Shown here: positions 33,170 to 42,041 of the stretch, in pieces
How the letters are laid out: each line of letters starts with the position of its first letter
Numbering within the stretch: the first letter of the stretch is position 1
Assembly: GCF_022012415.1 (NCBI RefSeq)
Contig: NZ_JAKLTR010000023.1
Coordinates: 27,016-91,015, forward strand
From: Terrimonas ginsenosidimutans
GTDB taxonomy: Bacteria; Bacteroidota; Bacteroidia; Chitinophagales; Chitinophagaceae
DNA: 64,000 nucleotides
Direction: 5' to 3'
Notes under the pieces: generated by a model
What the model was told of the DNA's origin: nothing
Database searches by the model: none
Seen by the model: only the letters and a program-made list of their open reading frames with translations
Program-made: the position numbers and the translations under genes

Positions 33170-34369
33170 TTATCCGACCACCACTTTATCCCGGATAATA
33201 TGATAGACTTTTATCGTCAGCGCATGGAAAAGCATTTTCGAATTCGCATTCCGTTCGATATAATAAGCCGCGTTGTCAAGTTCCTGGATGATCGCCTGCT
33301 GCTGCTCTATTTCTGTGATCTTATTCAAACGCAAGGCAAAATCCCGGTCTTTTTCGCCGATCAGGCCAGCCACGGCATCCCCGAGGATCCGGAGCCGGAC
33401 GGACTGCTCAAGCAGGTGATTGAAATAACGGAGAAACTGTTTTTGCTTTTCACGGCCAAGTTTGCTGACCTCTTCCACCCATTTTACCTGGGCAACAGGA
33501 CCAGTCTTCATGATCGCATTCAGCCAGTCGCGCAAAAGTGTCTGCCAGTCTTCATCAGCATGTTGCACCATTTGCAGCGCTTCGCGATAATTGCCTTCCG
33601 CCACGCCGGCAACCTGGCGTGCGATATTCAGGTCGGTATTATTCCGGGCAACGAGCGCCTGCTCGATATCCGCAGGTTCCAGCATCGGGATCTTCACCAG
33701 CTGGCAACGGCTCAGGATCGTCTGAAGGATCAGTGATTCATTTTCCGCAACCAAAATAAACAGTGTATTGGGCGGAGGTTCTTCGATCAGCTTCAACAGC
33801 TTATTACCCTCATTCCCCAGGTATTCCGGCAACCACATCACCAGCACTTTATATTCACTCTCGAAGCTTTTAAGGTTAAGCTTCCGGATTATATCATTAC
33901 ACTCCTGCGCCGTGATATTTCCCTGCTTGTTTTCAGCCCCGATGAACTGCAGCCAGTCGTACACATTCCCATAGGAATACTGCGTTATAAACTCTCTCCA
34001 TTCCGTGATGTAATCTGTACTTAGTGGTGGAGACCCTGCTTTTTTCGTCACGACAGGGTAAGAGAAATGTATATCCGGGTGAACGAATTGTTTTGCTTTC
34101 AGACAGGCGGGGCATTGACCGCAGGCATCGGTCATTCTAACTGCTGCCGCGGCAGGTTCCGCTTCACCAAAAAGTGAAGGCCCCGCATCTGCCTTTTTAC
34201 CGTTGACCTTTTCGCAAACCACAAATTGAGCGAAGGCCAATGCGAGTGAAAGACCGCCGCTGCCTTCTTTTCCAAGAAATAAAAGGGCATGTGCAAGACG
34301 ATTATCCTGCATCAATTCTGGTAATTCCTTTTTCAGCTCCTGTTGTCCGATAATATCTGCGAATTGCAT
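33170..34369 (-). CDS. holB: DNA polymerase III delta' subunit
   Basis: A 399-residue clamp-loader subunit. The N-terminal AAA+ fold starts MQFADIIGQQELKKEL and HALLFLGKEGSGGLS, where the Walker A Lys-Thr/Ser is degenerate, as expected for delta', which does not hydrolyse ATP. A zinc knuckle (CGQCPACLKAKQFVHPD) follows. ASRC is preserved as LSRCQLV, and LIEEPPPNTLFILVAE matches the family signature. An insertion of about 30 residues before the zinc knuckle (VNGKKADAGPSLFGEAEPAA) makes it slightly long. A TATCTTTG box ends 4 bases before the ATG. Confidence 0.9.
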   Translation of the reverse strand: MQFADIIGQQELKKELPELMQDNRLAHALLFLGKEGSGGLSLALAFAQFVVCEKVNGKKADAGPSLFGEAEPAAAAVRMTDACGQCPACLKAKQFVHPDIHFSYPVVTKKAGSPPLSTDYITEWREFITQYSYGNVYDWLQFIGAENKQGNITAQECNDIIRKLNLKSFESEYKVLVMWLPEYLGNEGNKLLKLIEEPPPNTLFILVAENESLILQTILSRCQLVKIPMLEPADIEQALVARNNTDLNIARQVAGVAEGNYREALQMVQHADEDWQTLLRDWLNAIMKTGPVAQVKWVEEVSKLGREKQKQFLRYFNHLLEQSVRLRILGDAVAGLIGEKDRDFALRLNKITEIEQQQAIIQELDNAAYYIERNANSKMLFHALTIKVYHIIRDKVVVG

Positions 34370-34582
34370 CGCGCAAAGATAAGCGGGATGTAGCAGAATG
34401 ATGCAGTGGGACAGGATATCCGGATCTTCTGACGCACCTCACTCAGCAGCATCAGTGCAGGAATATCTAAAAACCCAAAGTAGCCGACTGGGGGTTAGGC
34501 ATTTGCCTGCCTTTCTTGCGGCAACTTTGCGATAACCCCGGGCCGGGATAATTTGTAATGCCCTTGAATGAAAGCCCTTGGT
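34370..34582. other. Non-coding sequence upstream of holB
   Basis: No gene seen. A hairpin-like stretch (GGGGTTAGGCATTTGCCTGC, then AACCCCGGG) is present, without a T-run. Confidence 0.3.
34374..34381 (-). promoter_or_regulatory. -7 box four bases before holB ATG
   Basis: Minus-strand TATCTTTG matches TAnnTTTG; CGCG separates it from the ATG. This is the same geometry as at pheS and radA. Confidence 0.6.
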
Positions 34583-34711
34583 TTAATGTTTTGAAACTGT
34601 CTTTTTTAATTCGTCAATCTCTTTCTGTTGCTTAAGAATATAAAGCGTCAGTTCTTTGATCCGATCATCGATGTGGCTGGTCAGACAGTGATGCTTATGA
34701 ATAAATTTAAT
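34583..34711 (-). pseudogene. C-terminal relic of a tail-fibre/coiled-coil protein
   Basis: A minus-strand frame ends SHIDDRIKELTLYILKQQKE then IDELKKTVSKH and a stop. It runs only about 40 codons back to an in-frame stop and has no convincing start. The heptad-like pattern is what is seen at the C-terminus of tail-fibre/peptidase S74-type or other chaperone-capped surface proteins of this phylum. It is probably the remnant of a deleted gene at the edge of the accessory patch. Confidence 0.4.
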
Positions 34712-34874
34712 TCATGCCTCCGAAATTTTATCTGAAATTCCTGAATAAATTGCGGCAATATTGCCTTTTAAGAGGATATGCTGAATTATATGTCTTTACG
34801 AGATAAAGGCGATATTGATAGACATGTGATCTGATCTACCGTAACCATCCAATCAGGAAGTGATCTATAATTTA

Positions 34875-35336
34875 ATGACCATGGAATTATATCTGGTACC
34901 CGTTAAAAAAATCAGGAACATCTTTTTCCTCGTACTGGTCGCTAATATCATTCTTACAGCCATCACCTTTATACTTTTTAAGAATAAGGTCCCGTTGATA
35001 CCGGGTTATCAGGCAGGAAAGAACCTCACAAATCCACTGTTGATATTTATTGTTCTGGTAGCGGTGATCCATGCGTTACAGCAGAGAAAACATTTGATGA
35101 GGGTTTGTTCCATTCCCGACTTTGAGCTGAGGCGGGTTCAGTATGAAAAGTTCTACCGTAAAAGAATGATCTGGTATGTGTTTTCAGTAATTACGTCCTG
35201 CCTGCTTTGCCTGCTTTCACAAAGAGATATATTCCTTTATTACTGCGGTGCGGATGTGCTGTTGAGCCTGCCCTTTTATCCCAGCGCTTTTTTGCTGAAG
35301 CGGGAGTTGAGAACGAATGATATAATATTGTACTAA
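34875..35336 (+). CDS. Unrecognised four-helix membrane protein of the accessory cassette
   Basis: A 153-residue inner-membrane protein of unknown family. Helices lie at about 15-33, 49-66, 101-118 and 122-140; between helices 2 and 3 is a basic, helical cytoplasmic loop (FELRRVQYEKFYRKRM). The start could be GTG at 34860, ATG at 34875 or ATG at 34881. The ATG at 34875 is chosen because the residues before it are not protein-like. Its TAA overlaps the ATG of the next gene by one base (TAATG), so the two are translationally coupled. Base composition is more AT-rich than in holB. Such small membrane proteins in cassettes are sometimes immunity proteins; nothing here proves that. Confidence 0.65.
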   Translation: MTMELYLVPVKKIRNIFFLVLVANIILTAITFILFKNKVPLIPGYQAGKNLTNPLLIFIVLVAVIHALQQRKHLMRVCSIPDFELRRVQYEKFYRKRMIWYVFSVITSCLLCLLSQRDIFLYYCGADVLLSLPFYPSAFLLKRELRTNDIILY

Positions 35337-35925
35337 TGAGGTATGATTTGAAATTGTCCAAAGAACAGGAAGATAGGATCGGGATCTGGCACGTGGAGAA
35401 CCGGCTATCGTCACAGATCCGCCTTTGGCCAATGGACGCACATAACTTTCGCGTGTCGGAAGCCGGCAACTATACCGGTCTGTTAACGAATCCAACTTAT
35501 ACTCTCATCCATATAAAATTTCAGCCTGCATTTGATGGAATGACTGAACAAGTCTTATTTAAATCCGCAATAATTCACGATTTTAAGTTGCAAACAGAAA
35601 CGAGGGCATATATGAGTATGGATATCGTGAATCCTATTTCTGTAGAAACAATAGGGGGTCAGGATTTTTCAGGTTATAAAGTTTGGGTTTACAATGGGGA
35701 GGTCTTCGTGTCCGGGATGTTAAAAGAAAAGCTTGTTTCAATCGCTTCGGAAGATTTTTGGTTTTCGCCGGGATTTTCGCTGTTTGGTTAGCTCCCCGCA
35801 CATTATATCAGCTGTCAGAGGCTTTCGTTGCAACAACAATATACTTACAGGGGGAAGACAGAAGAATGTTTGTGAAAAACAGCATCTTTGATTTTTATCT
35901 GACTCATGAAAAGAGTATCACATAA
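35336..35925 (+). pseudogene. Unrecognised gene with a probable frameshift near 35.78 kb
   Basis: The first frame codes for 151 residues (35336-35791) ending DFWFSPGFSLFG. At that point the +1-shifted frame becomes protein-like (WLAPRTLYQLSEAFVATTIY, then EDRRMFVKNSIFDFYLTHEK) and runs to a TAA at 35925, overlapping the next gene's ATG (35906) by 20 bases. Joining the two gives about 195 residues and restores the tight overlap seen elsewhere in the cassette; taken alone the first frame leaves a 114-base gap. So either the gene is broken, or there is a sequencing error, or the shift is programmed. The protein looks cytoplasmic, beta-rich and soluble; no family was recognised. Confidence 0.55.
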
Positions 35926-36901
35926 ACCAGGTATTGTCAATACGCTTTGCTGGTTTGACGACAGTGTCATTGACTGGAGCAGCTCCGCCAAAAGATATTA
36001 CACTTCTGGTGAGCAAAGCGAAGTTTTGTTTCATTACTCATACCCCTATTCATTTGACAGAGCAATTTCTTCAGATGACGGGGTGTATGCGTTCATTTAT
36101 TGTAGAACAGGCACGAAGGGTCTGTTATTAAAGAATGGACAATTTTTAAGAGAAATCAATCGTTCTGATTATTATGCAGATCAATACGAGTATCCCGTAT
36201 GTTTTGCTTCATTATCAGACGGCATTACTTATCTCGTACACTGCCCTGTTGAATATTGCAGAATAGATTTAGAGAATGTGGAAACGGGGGAAATTGTTAC
36301 AAACAGAGAAGATCGTAACGCAGCAGATTTTTTTCATTCAAGACTTTTGGTAAGCCCGGACAATTCAAAACTTATTAGCCGCGGATGGGCCTGGCATCCG
36401 TATAGTGATGTAAAGATTTTCGATCTGGAACTTGCCGTCAAAGAACCCTGTTCTTTGGATGAAGGTATGGGGTATCACGACCTTTCATCAGAATTAGCCT
36501 GCGCCAGTTTTATTGATAACGAGCGTATATTACTGGCATCACATCAAAGGGCCGATCTTTTCAACGATGAAGCGAACGGCAGTCAAATTGTCCCCGGCTC
36601 GATGGCTATATGGAATATAGAAAAAAACAGTTTGTCTCAGCCGGTAAAATCAGCTTGTCCGTTTGATTGCAATCTCTACGCGATCAATGATTGTCTTGCG
36701 TGGGATATGCATGACTATCCCAAGATCATCGATTTCGCAACCGGAAAGATCGTTGATGAATGCCGGGAAGTATTCTCTGGCCGGCAGGACTCTTCTATTG
36801 TTGCAGACAATTTACAACCTGCGATCACGTTTAACAGCATTACAAAACAGGTTGCTATCTACTCGAACAGTATGATCGAGATACTCACTAATGAGTTATA
36901 G
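35906..36901 (+). CDS. Unrecognised WD40-like/beta-propeller protein
   Basis: A 331-residue cytoplasmic protein without signal peptide. The sequence is rich in short beta segments with repeating SxDxxxYAFIY, LLVSPDNSKLISRGWAW and FIDNERILLASH patterns, like the blades of a WD40-type propeller; the S-P-D-N-S-K-L segment is typical. It has many Cys residues (more than ten), unusual for a cytoplasmic propeller. It is the last gene of the three-gene cassette and overlaps the preceding frame by 20 bases. A plus-strand terminator follows at 37145-37170, 240 bases later. Function unknown; a role as immunity or sensor protein is speculation. Confidence 0.6.
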   Translation: MKRVSHKPGIVNTLCWFDDSVIDWSSSAKRYYTSGEQSEVLFHYSYPYSFDRAISSDDGVYAFIYCRTGTKGLLLKNGQFLREINRSDYYADQYEYPVCFASLSDGITYLVHCPVEYCRIDLENVETGEIVTNREDRNAADFFHSRLLVSPDNSKLISRGWAWHPYSDVKIFDLELAVKEPCSLDEGMGYHDLSSELACASFIDNERILLASHQRADLFNDEANGSQIVPGSMAIWNIEKNSLSQPVKSACPFDCNLYAINDCLAWDMHDYPKIIDFATGKIVDECREVFSGRQDSSIVADNLQPAITFNSITKQVAIYSNSMIEILTNEL

Positions 36902-36907
36902 CCTGTT

Positions 36908-37081
36908 TCAGGTAACATATTCCTTATCACTTTGCCTGCTATCAGGCAATGTCAGAAAATAAGTCTCACTGATATTCTCCTCCGGGTGTTTTATTTCTTC
37001 CCGGTACCGTGAAATAACGGTGCAAAAAAGGGTTATTAATTTATCGCCTTCCCGCTTCACAGCCTTAGCTTCGCACTTTCG
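36908..37081 (-). pseudogene. Possible protein relic without start
   Basis: A minus-strand frame of 57 codons between stops reads protein-like (KREGDKLITLFCTVISRY, then HPEENISETYFLTLPDSRQS) but has no ATG, GTG or TTG that would give a normal gene. It lies directly downstream of the LytS-type kinase, where a LytTR regulator would be expected, but does not look like a LytTR C-terminus. May be a relic or chance. Confidence 0.25.
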
Positions 37082-37144
37082 TTAAAAGGACAGCTGAACA
37101 CTACATTTTTAATTCGTTAGATACTTGGACGGTTTCTTTCCGGA

Positions 37145-37170
37145 GGTTGGATGATATCCAGCCTTTTTTT
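37145..37170 (+). terminator. Plus-strand intrinsic terminator
   Basis: An 8-bp stem (GGTTGGAT with ATCCAGCC, one G-T pair) and a 3-base loop, followed by seven T. It ends plus-strand transcription from the accessory cassette just before the convergent kinase gene. Confidence 0.75.
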
Positions 37171-37175
37171 GTGCG

Positions 37176-38255
37176 CTACATGGGGATTTTAAAGATCACG
37201 CTTAAACCCTGCGGCTGATTCCGTTCAATACGGATCTCTTCGCCATAAAGCTTTTCCAAACGCTTCCGGATATTTCTTAAGCCAACTCCCGTAGTGTTTT
37301 TCAGGTCCTGTAAATTACCGGGATAGCCGCCTCCGGTATCTTTTACCGTGATCAGTAAATGTCCTCCATGCTTTTGGCAAACGATCTTTATAGAGCCCCC
37401 GTTTATCATGGGAGAGATGCCGTACTTCAGCGAATTCTCGACCAATGGCTGTAATAACATCGGAGGGATCTTTGCCTCTTCCACTTGTTTATCAACTTCA
37501 ATGCTGACGTGGAGCCGTTCTCTGAACCGTTCTTTTTCCAGATCAAGATAGGTGCTGATAAACTGCAGTTCGCTGGAAAGCGGAACAAGATCTTCCTGCG
37601 AAGATCGCAGCGCGTAACGAAAGGTATCTGCGAGTTCGGCGATCAGGATCCTTGTCTTTTCCTGGTGCGGACTTACGGACGCGCTGATACTATTAAGGGT
37701 ATTGAAAAGAAAATGCGGTTGTATCTGTGCTTTCAACGCATTGATCTCACTTTGATACGCCAGCTCCATCAGGTCTTTTTCGCGCTCCAGTTGCTTTTTC
37801 GATTCGCGCCAGAAATGATATGTATGGAATACACCGATCTGAACAAGGTAGAGGATCCCGGGCATGTAGCAATCAAACAACCCGATGTTCCGTGTTGCCT
37901 TCATCGGCTGCCCGATCAGCATCAGTGTTGTCGAACCGATCTTGTAAGCAACTACCAGGTAGATGAACAGCATCGGTAGATGAAGCCACATCTTTTTAAC
38001 AAAACTGACATTGCGGAGCTTCCGGAAGAACAACCACCAGATCCCTATCATCATAAAGAAGCGGATCCCATCCATGATCAATGTTTCCTTCAGCACACGC
38101 CATGCCCAGTATGACTTTTCCGCTGGAGGTACTATCATTGAAAACACCAGCACGCTCAGGTAAATGCAGATAAAAGTCCAGAAGAAAATTGACCACGCCA
38201 GGAAGTCTTTTACACGGACTCCCCATAGTAAACGCGCGGTTGGAAGATTAGTCAT
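37176..38255 (-). CDS. LytS-type sensor histidine kinase (orphan)
   Basis: A 359-residue membrane kinase of the His_kinase/YehU-LytS class. Four membrane helices (about 17-38, 50-70, 83-103, 119-140) form the sensor. The phosphoacceptor motif is ALKAQIQPHFLFNTLNSISA (His about 200). The ATPase domain has LQPLVENSLKYG (N-box) and VKDTGGGYPG, then GVGLRNIRKRLEKLYG. These kinases normally pair with an adjacent LytTR-domain response regulator; none is on either side. The gene ends near the accessory patch, so the partner may have been lost or lie elsewhere. Confidence 0.9.
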   Translation of the reverse strand: MTNLPTARLLWGVRVKDFLAWSIFFWTFICIYLSVLVFSMIVPPAEKSYWAWRVLKETLIMDGIRFFMMIGIWWLFFRKLRNVSFVKKMWLHLPMLFIYLVVAYKIGSTTLMLIGQPMKATRNIGLFDCYMPGILYLVQIGVFHTYHFWRESKKQLEREKDLMELAYQSEINALKAQIQPHFLFNTLNSISASVSPHQEKTRILIAELADTFRYALRSSQEDLVPLSSELQFISTYLDLEKERFRERLHVSIEVDKQVEEAKIPPMLLQPLVENSLKYGISPMINGGSIKIVCQKHGGHLLITVKDTGGGYPGNLQDLKNTTGVGLRNIRKRLEKLYGEEIRIERNQPQGLSVIFKIPM

Positions 38256-38389
38256 GTCGGGCGGTAAGCTATAAGTTTACCCGATAGAATAATCCGGATC
38301 ATCGATGAATTGACATATATGCCGACGAATTGAGTTTAAGTGGTGAATTAGTTACTTACCTGTGTGTCTGACAGATCATCGGCATATAA

Positions 38390-38417
38390 AAAAGCGGGAC
38401 CTGCTGGTCCCGCTTTT
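38390..38417. terminator. Bidirectional terminator
   Basis: A perfect 12-base stem AAAAGCGGGACC with a TGCT loop. On the minus strand it lies just beyond the 3' end of the M16 protease gene. Confidence 0.88.
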
Positions 38418-38429
38418 ACAAATAAATTA

Positions 38430-41276
38430 TCAGAAAGCTTTTTTCGGTTCATCCGGGATCTTCACACTCTCCGGGTAAAGGACGGCCTTCACCGCTTTAT
38501 CAAGTGGCAGAAATTTCTTTGCTGCTGCCTGTATGTCCTCCAGGGTTAATGCATCCACTTTCTGTTCGAATGTCAGGATATTTTCAGGATCCTCTTTGTT
38601 GATCCAGCTGTTTGACAGGGCGGAGAGCCAGTAGTTGTTGTTTTGAACACCGACGCGATACTGCTTTTTCCATGTTTCTTTCACTTTGTCAAGGTCTTTC
38701 TGTTCAAGTCCTTTTTCCTGAACATGTTTGATCAGCGCATAAAGAGAATCTGTCAGTTTCCCGACGTTTTCGGGGCCGCAGGGAATATTCGCCGAAACAG
38801 TATAATGCAAATAGGGGCGTTTTACAACCTGTCCGTATAAGCCGCCTCCATAGATCCCGCTCATTTCTTCCCTTAGCTTTTCCGTGATCTTGATATTGAT
38901 CGCCTCTACCAGCGCATTCAATTGCATTTTAGCCTCGCGTGTATCTTCGATCGGTCCTTCAAACATCAGGTTGATGAAACTTTGCGATTCCTTGCCACGT
39001 TGAATATTGATCGTGCGCGGACCTGCGGTAAGGCGTACCCCATTGTCTTTAAATGAAACGTCCTTTGGTTTTGCAGGAAGTGATGCGATATATTTCAACA
39101 ACAGCGGTTTTACTTCAGCTCCATCGAGTTTGCCAACGAACGTAAAATGCATACCGTATGCATTGCTGAACAGCTCATTGTAGATCGCAAAGCTCTTATC
39201 CAGGCTGATCTTATCATAATCTTCCGGAGATGGGATTCCCGGAGCCCATGGATTATTATTGTAGGCTATTTTGGAAACCGTATCGGAGAAAAACGACTCT
39301 GGATTTTGTTTTACAAATTCCAGCTGCGCTTTTTGTTTGGTGACAAATGATTTGAACAGTGCGACATCTTTTCTGGGTTGTGTAAGGTATAAATATGTCA
39401 GCTGAAAGAAGGTCTCAAGATCTTTTACACTGCTTCGTCCTTCGATGCCTTCTTCGTTATCGTTAATATATGGACTCACGAAAGCTGTTTTTCCTGCCAT
39501 GAACTTTCGAAGATCAGTAGGAGTCATATCTGCAATACCCATTTGATTAACGAGTATTGCCGCATTTTCTGCATTCTCTTTATCCGCAAGAGCAAATTTT
39601 CCAAAGCCACCCCAGCGCCATGCGTCCATCATGATCTCATCATTTTTATGCGTGGTTGGTTTTAGCGTAACGGTCACTCCGTTTTCAAAAGTAATATCGG
39701 TGGTGCCGAGTTTTTCGTTGACAGTTTCACTGAGAATTTTACCGGGGACCGGCTCTTTATCCAAGAGCTTTGTCGCAACTGCTTTTTCCTGGTAAGCAGT
39801 CACTGCTTGCTTATTGGCTGCTACCAGTGCAGAAAGGAGCCCTGCATTGTCGGGAAGTTTATCCTTCATCTTTGCCGGAGCCTGTATCATCGCGAATGCA
39901 TTTTCTGTTCCCGGCATTTTCTTCGCTACTGCATTAACTTCCGCAAGTGTAATGGTGGGCAGCACCTGCTGCAGGAATTTGTAACGGTTTTCAACGCCAG
40001 GTGTAGCGGTTCCCTGTAAAAAGTTGTTTACGTATTGAAAGATGATCTGGCCTGATTCAGACTTATCCTTTTCATTAAAGGCTTTTTCTGCGCCATTCAG
40101 CAGTGATGACTTGGTCCGGTTCAATTCAGATTCCAGGAATCCAAACTGTCTTGCACGATTTGTTTCAGCCATTAACGCGTTGATCGCCTCCTGCGCTGTC
40201 CCCTGCCCGATTACTGCGAATGAAGAGAGTGTACTGTATCCGCGGATAAACTGCTGAAAGGATGTTCCTCCGAAAATGAATGGCGGGTTTTCTTTTTGCG
40301 CGAGCTCCGACAGGCGTTGACCGATGAGGGAGCTCACAAGACCTTCAATGATCCCATTGCGGTAGTCGGCCCATGTTTTTACAGGCGTAGCGGGTTTGAC
40401 ATAATTATAGATCTGAACAGTGGTGTTGGTAGCTTCTTCGTCTGTGAGAACGATGGCCTCGGGAGCAGTTCTGGGTTTTATCGGTGTCAGCGCTGCGCGG
40501 GCAGGTGCATTAGCCGGGTTCTTTGCTTTTCCAAAATGGGCGATAATGTCTTTCTCTGCTTGTGCCGGATCGATATCTCCCACAACTATTACGGCCATCA
40601 GGTTTGGCCGGTACCATTTCGTATAAAAATCCTTTAGTGTTGCATAGCTGAAAGTTTTGAGAACAGTGTCTTTACCGATAGGAAGACGCTCCGCATATTT
40701 TGATCCGTTGAGAAGCTTTGGGAAATACTGACGGCTCATTCTTTCCCATGAGCCTTTGCTGAGGCGTGACTCTTCCAGCACAACGCCCCGTTCTTTTTCG
40801 ACCTCATCCTTGTCCAGGAGATTATTGAATGCCCAATCCTCCAGAACCGTGAAGCCTTTTTCCAGCATGCCTGGTTCATCTGTTGGTAATGAAAGAATGT
40901 ATACAGTTTCATCAAAGCTGGTATAGGCATTCAGGTCTGCCCCAAAGTCAACGCCTGTCTTCTGGAGAAAGTCAACCAGCTCATTCTTGGGAAAATGTTT
41001 TGATCCGTTAAATCCCATGTGTTCCATAAAGTGAGCAAGCCCACGTTGGTTGTCGTTTTCCTGAACAGACCCGGCGTTCAACGCAAGGCGCAGTTCAACT
41101 TTTTTTTCAGGTTTGGGGTTTTTCCGGATGTAGTACCGGAGGCCATTTGGCAAGGTTCCTGTTTTTACCGTTGGATCGAGAGGAACGGGATCGGTGAGCT
41201 TATACTGTGCAAAGCTGGCAGAAGAGAGAATGCTCAACAGTATTAGTAGAAGCAGTTTGGTGTTTTGGATTTTCAT
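38430..41276 (-). CDS. M16-family zinc metallopeptidase
   Basis: A 948-residue secreted insulinase-type peptidase (signal peptide to SSASFAQ, about residue 24). The inverted zinc motif HFMEH (HxxEH) is at about residue 82, with the distal Glu in KERGVVLEE near 160. The two M16 halves are fused in one chain; the second half (about 500-940) lacks a zinc motif, as is usual for the inactive partner domain. Length matches the full-length pitrilysin-like class of Bacteroidota. It should degrade peptides in the periplasm or outside the cell. Terminators flank it on both sides (38390 and 41329), so it is monocistronic. Confidence 0.93.
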   Translation of the reverse strand: MKIQNTKLLLLILLSILSSASFAQYKLTDPVPLDPTVKTGTLPNGLRYYIRKNPKPEKKVELRLALNAGSVQENDNQRGLAHFMEHMGFNGSKHFPKNELVDFLQKTGVDFGADLNAYTSFDETVYILSLPTDEPGMLEKGFTVLEDWAFNNLLDKDEVEKERGVVLEESRLSKGSWERMSRQYFPKLLNGSKYAERLPIGKDTVLKTFSYATLKDFYTKWYRPNLMAVIVVGDIDPAQAEKDIIAHFGKAKNPANAPARAALTPIKPRTAPEAIVLTDEEATNTTVQIYNYVKPATPVKTWADYRNGIIEGLVSSLIGQRLSELAQKENPPFIFGGTSFQQFIRGYSTLSSFAVIGQGTAQEAINALMAETNRARQFGFLESELNRTKSSLLNGAEKAFNEKDKSESGQIIFQYVNNFLQGTATPGVENRYKFLQQVLPTITLAEVNAVAKKMPGTENAFAMIQAPAKMKDKLPDNAGLLSALVAANKQAVTAYQEKAVATKLLDKEPVPGKILSETVNEKLGTTDITFENGVTVTLKPTTHKNDEIMMDAWRWGGFGKFALADKENAENAAILVNQMGIADMTPTDLRKFMAGKTAFVSPYINDNEEGIEGRSSVKDLETFFQLTYLYLTQPRKDVALFKSFVTKQKAQLEFVKQNPESFFSDTVSKIAYNNNPWAPGIPSPEDYDKISLDKSFAIYNELFSNAYGMHFTFVGKLDGAEVKPLLLKYIASLPAKPKDVSFKDNGVRLTAGPRTINIQRGKESQSFINLMFEGPIEDTREAKMQLNALVEAINIKITEKLREEMSGIYGGGLYGQVVKRPYLHYTVSANIPCGPENVGKLTDSLYALIKHVQEKGLEQKDLDKVKETWKKQYRVGVQNNNYWLSALSNSWINKEDPENILTFEQKVDALTLEDIQAAAKKFLPLDKAVKAVLYPESVKIPDEPKKAF

Positions 41277-41328
41277 GTCAAGAAGGTTTTAGAACTATGA
41301 ATTTAGTTCTAATGGCCGTAATAAAAAA

Positions 41329-41360
41329 TTAAAGCCCCACCTGTCCGGGCGGGGCTTTAA
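41329..41360. terminator. Terminator downstream of glutathione peroxidase gene
   Basis: Arms TTAAAGCCCC (41329-41338) and GGGGCTTTAA (41351-41360) are perfect complements and the stem ends are A/T-rich. Confidence 0.8.
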
Positions 41361-41387
41361 AAAGTATGTGTTAAGGCGTCGTATCGT

Positions 41388-41906
41388 TTAATTCAGGTAC
41401 TTGATCACTTCTTCACTTGTTGGTTTCACTTTGGGAGCAAATACGGTGATCAGCTCACCTTTTTCATCCACCAGGAATTTGGTGAAGTTCCAGGTGATCG
41501 GGTCTTTGATCCCTTTTTTAGCCGCTTCATCTACAAGGTATTTGAAGATCGGGGCGATATCATCTCCTTTTACCGATACTTTCTCTGCGATCGGGAAGGT
41601 CACGCCATAGTTCTTTTTGCAGAACTCCGCGATCTCAACGTTTGTACCTGGTTCCTGCTCTCTGAAATTGTTAGCCGGAAAGCCGATGATCACGAGCTTG
41701 TCTTTATGCTTGTCGTAAAGCTCCTGCAGATCTTTATACTGAGGCGTAAGCCCACATTTAGAAGCTGTATTAACGATGAGTATTTTCTTTCCTTTGAAGT
41801 CATTGAAATTGATCGTCTTTCCATCGAGCCCCGGTGCTTTGAAGTCGTATATAGGACTTCCGGCAAGCGTTACAGATAACAGCAACGTAAGCAAAAGTGT
41901 TTTCAT
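41388..41906 (-). CDS. Glutathione peroxidase-family thiol peroxidase
   Basis: A 172-residue GPx with an N-terminal signal peptide (to LAGS, about residue 17), so it acts in the periplasm. The peroxidatic Cys is in IVNTASKCGLTPQY; the family Trp-Asn pair is in DPITWNFTKFLV. The usual FPCNQF segment, which carries the resolving Cys in thioredoxin-dependent enzymes, reads GFPANNFREQEPG, so the resolving cysteine is missing from that position; another Cys (AEFCKKNYG) is present 15 residues on. The active-site residue is Cys, not selenocysteine. Function: reduction of hydroperoxides. Confidence 0.92.
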   Translation of the reverse strand: MKTLLLTLLLSVTLAGSPIYDFKAPGLDGKTINFNDFKGKKILIVNTASKCGLTPQYKDLQELYDKHKDKLVIIGFPANNFREQEPGTNVEIAEFCKKNYGVTFPIAEKVSVKGDDIAPIFKYLVDEAAKKGIKDPITWNFTKFLVDEKGELITVFAPKVKPTSEEVIKYLN

Positions 41907-42041
41907 AATTATTTGTGTTAGAGTTGAATAATACTAATGAAGAATAAAGTTAAGCCAAAGTAGTTTAATCTGGTCATGCAGAGCGGAGGCCTGGTAAAAT
42001 GGTTTACTTTTTATTTTGTGAGTTCGTTAAGCCCCTGTTGT

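Noticed and set aside
41388..41906. Selenocysteine in the glutathione peroxidase
   Set aside because: The active-site codon is a normal Cys codon in the NTASKCG motif and no in-frame TGA is present.
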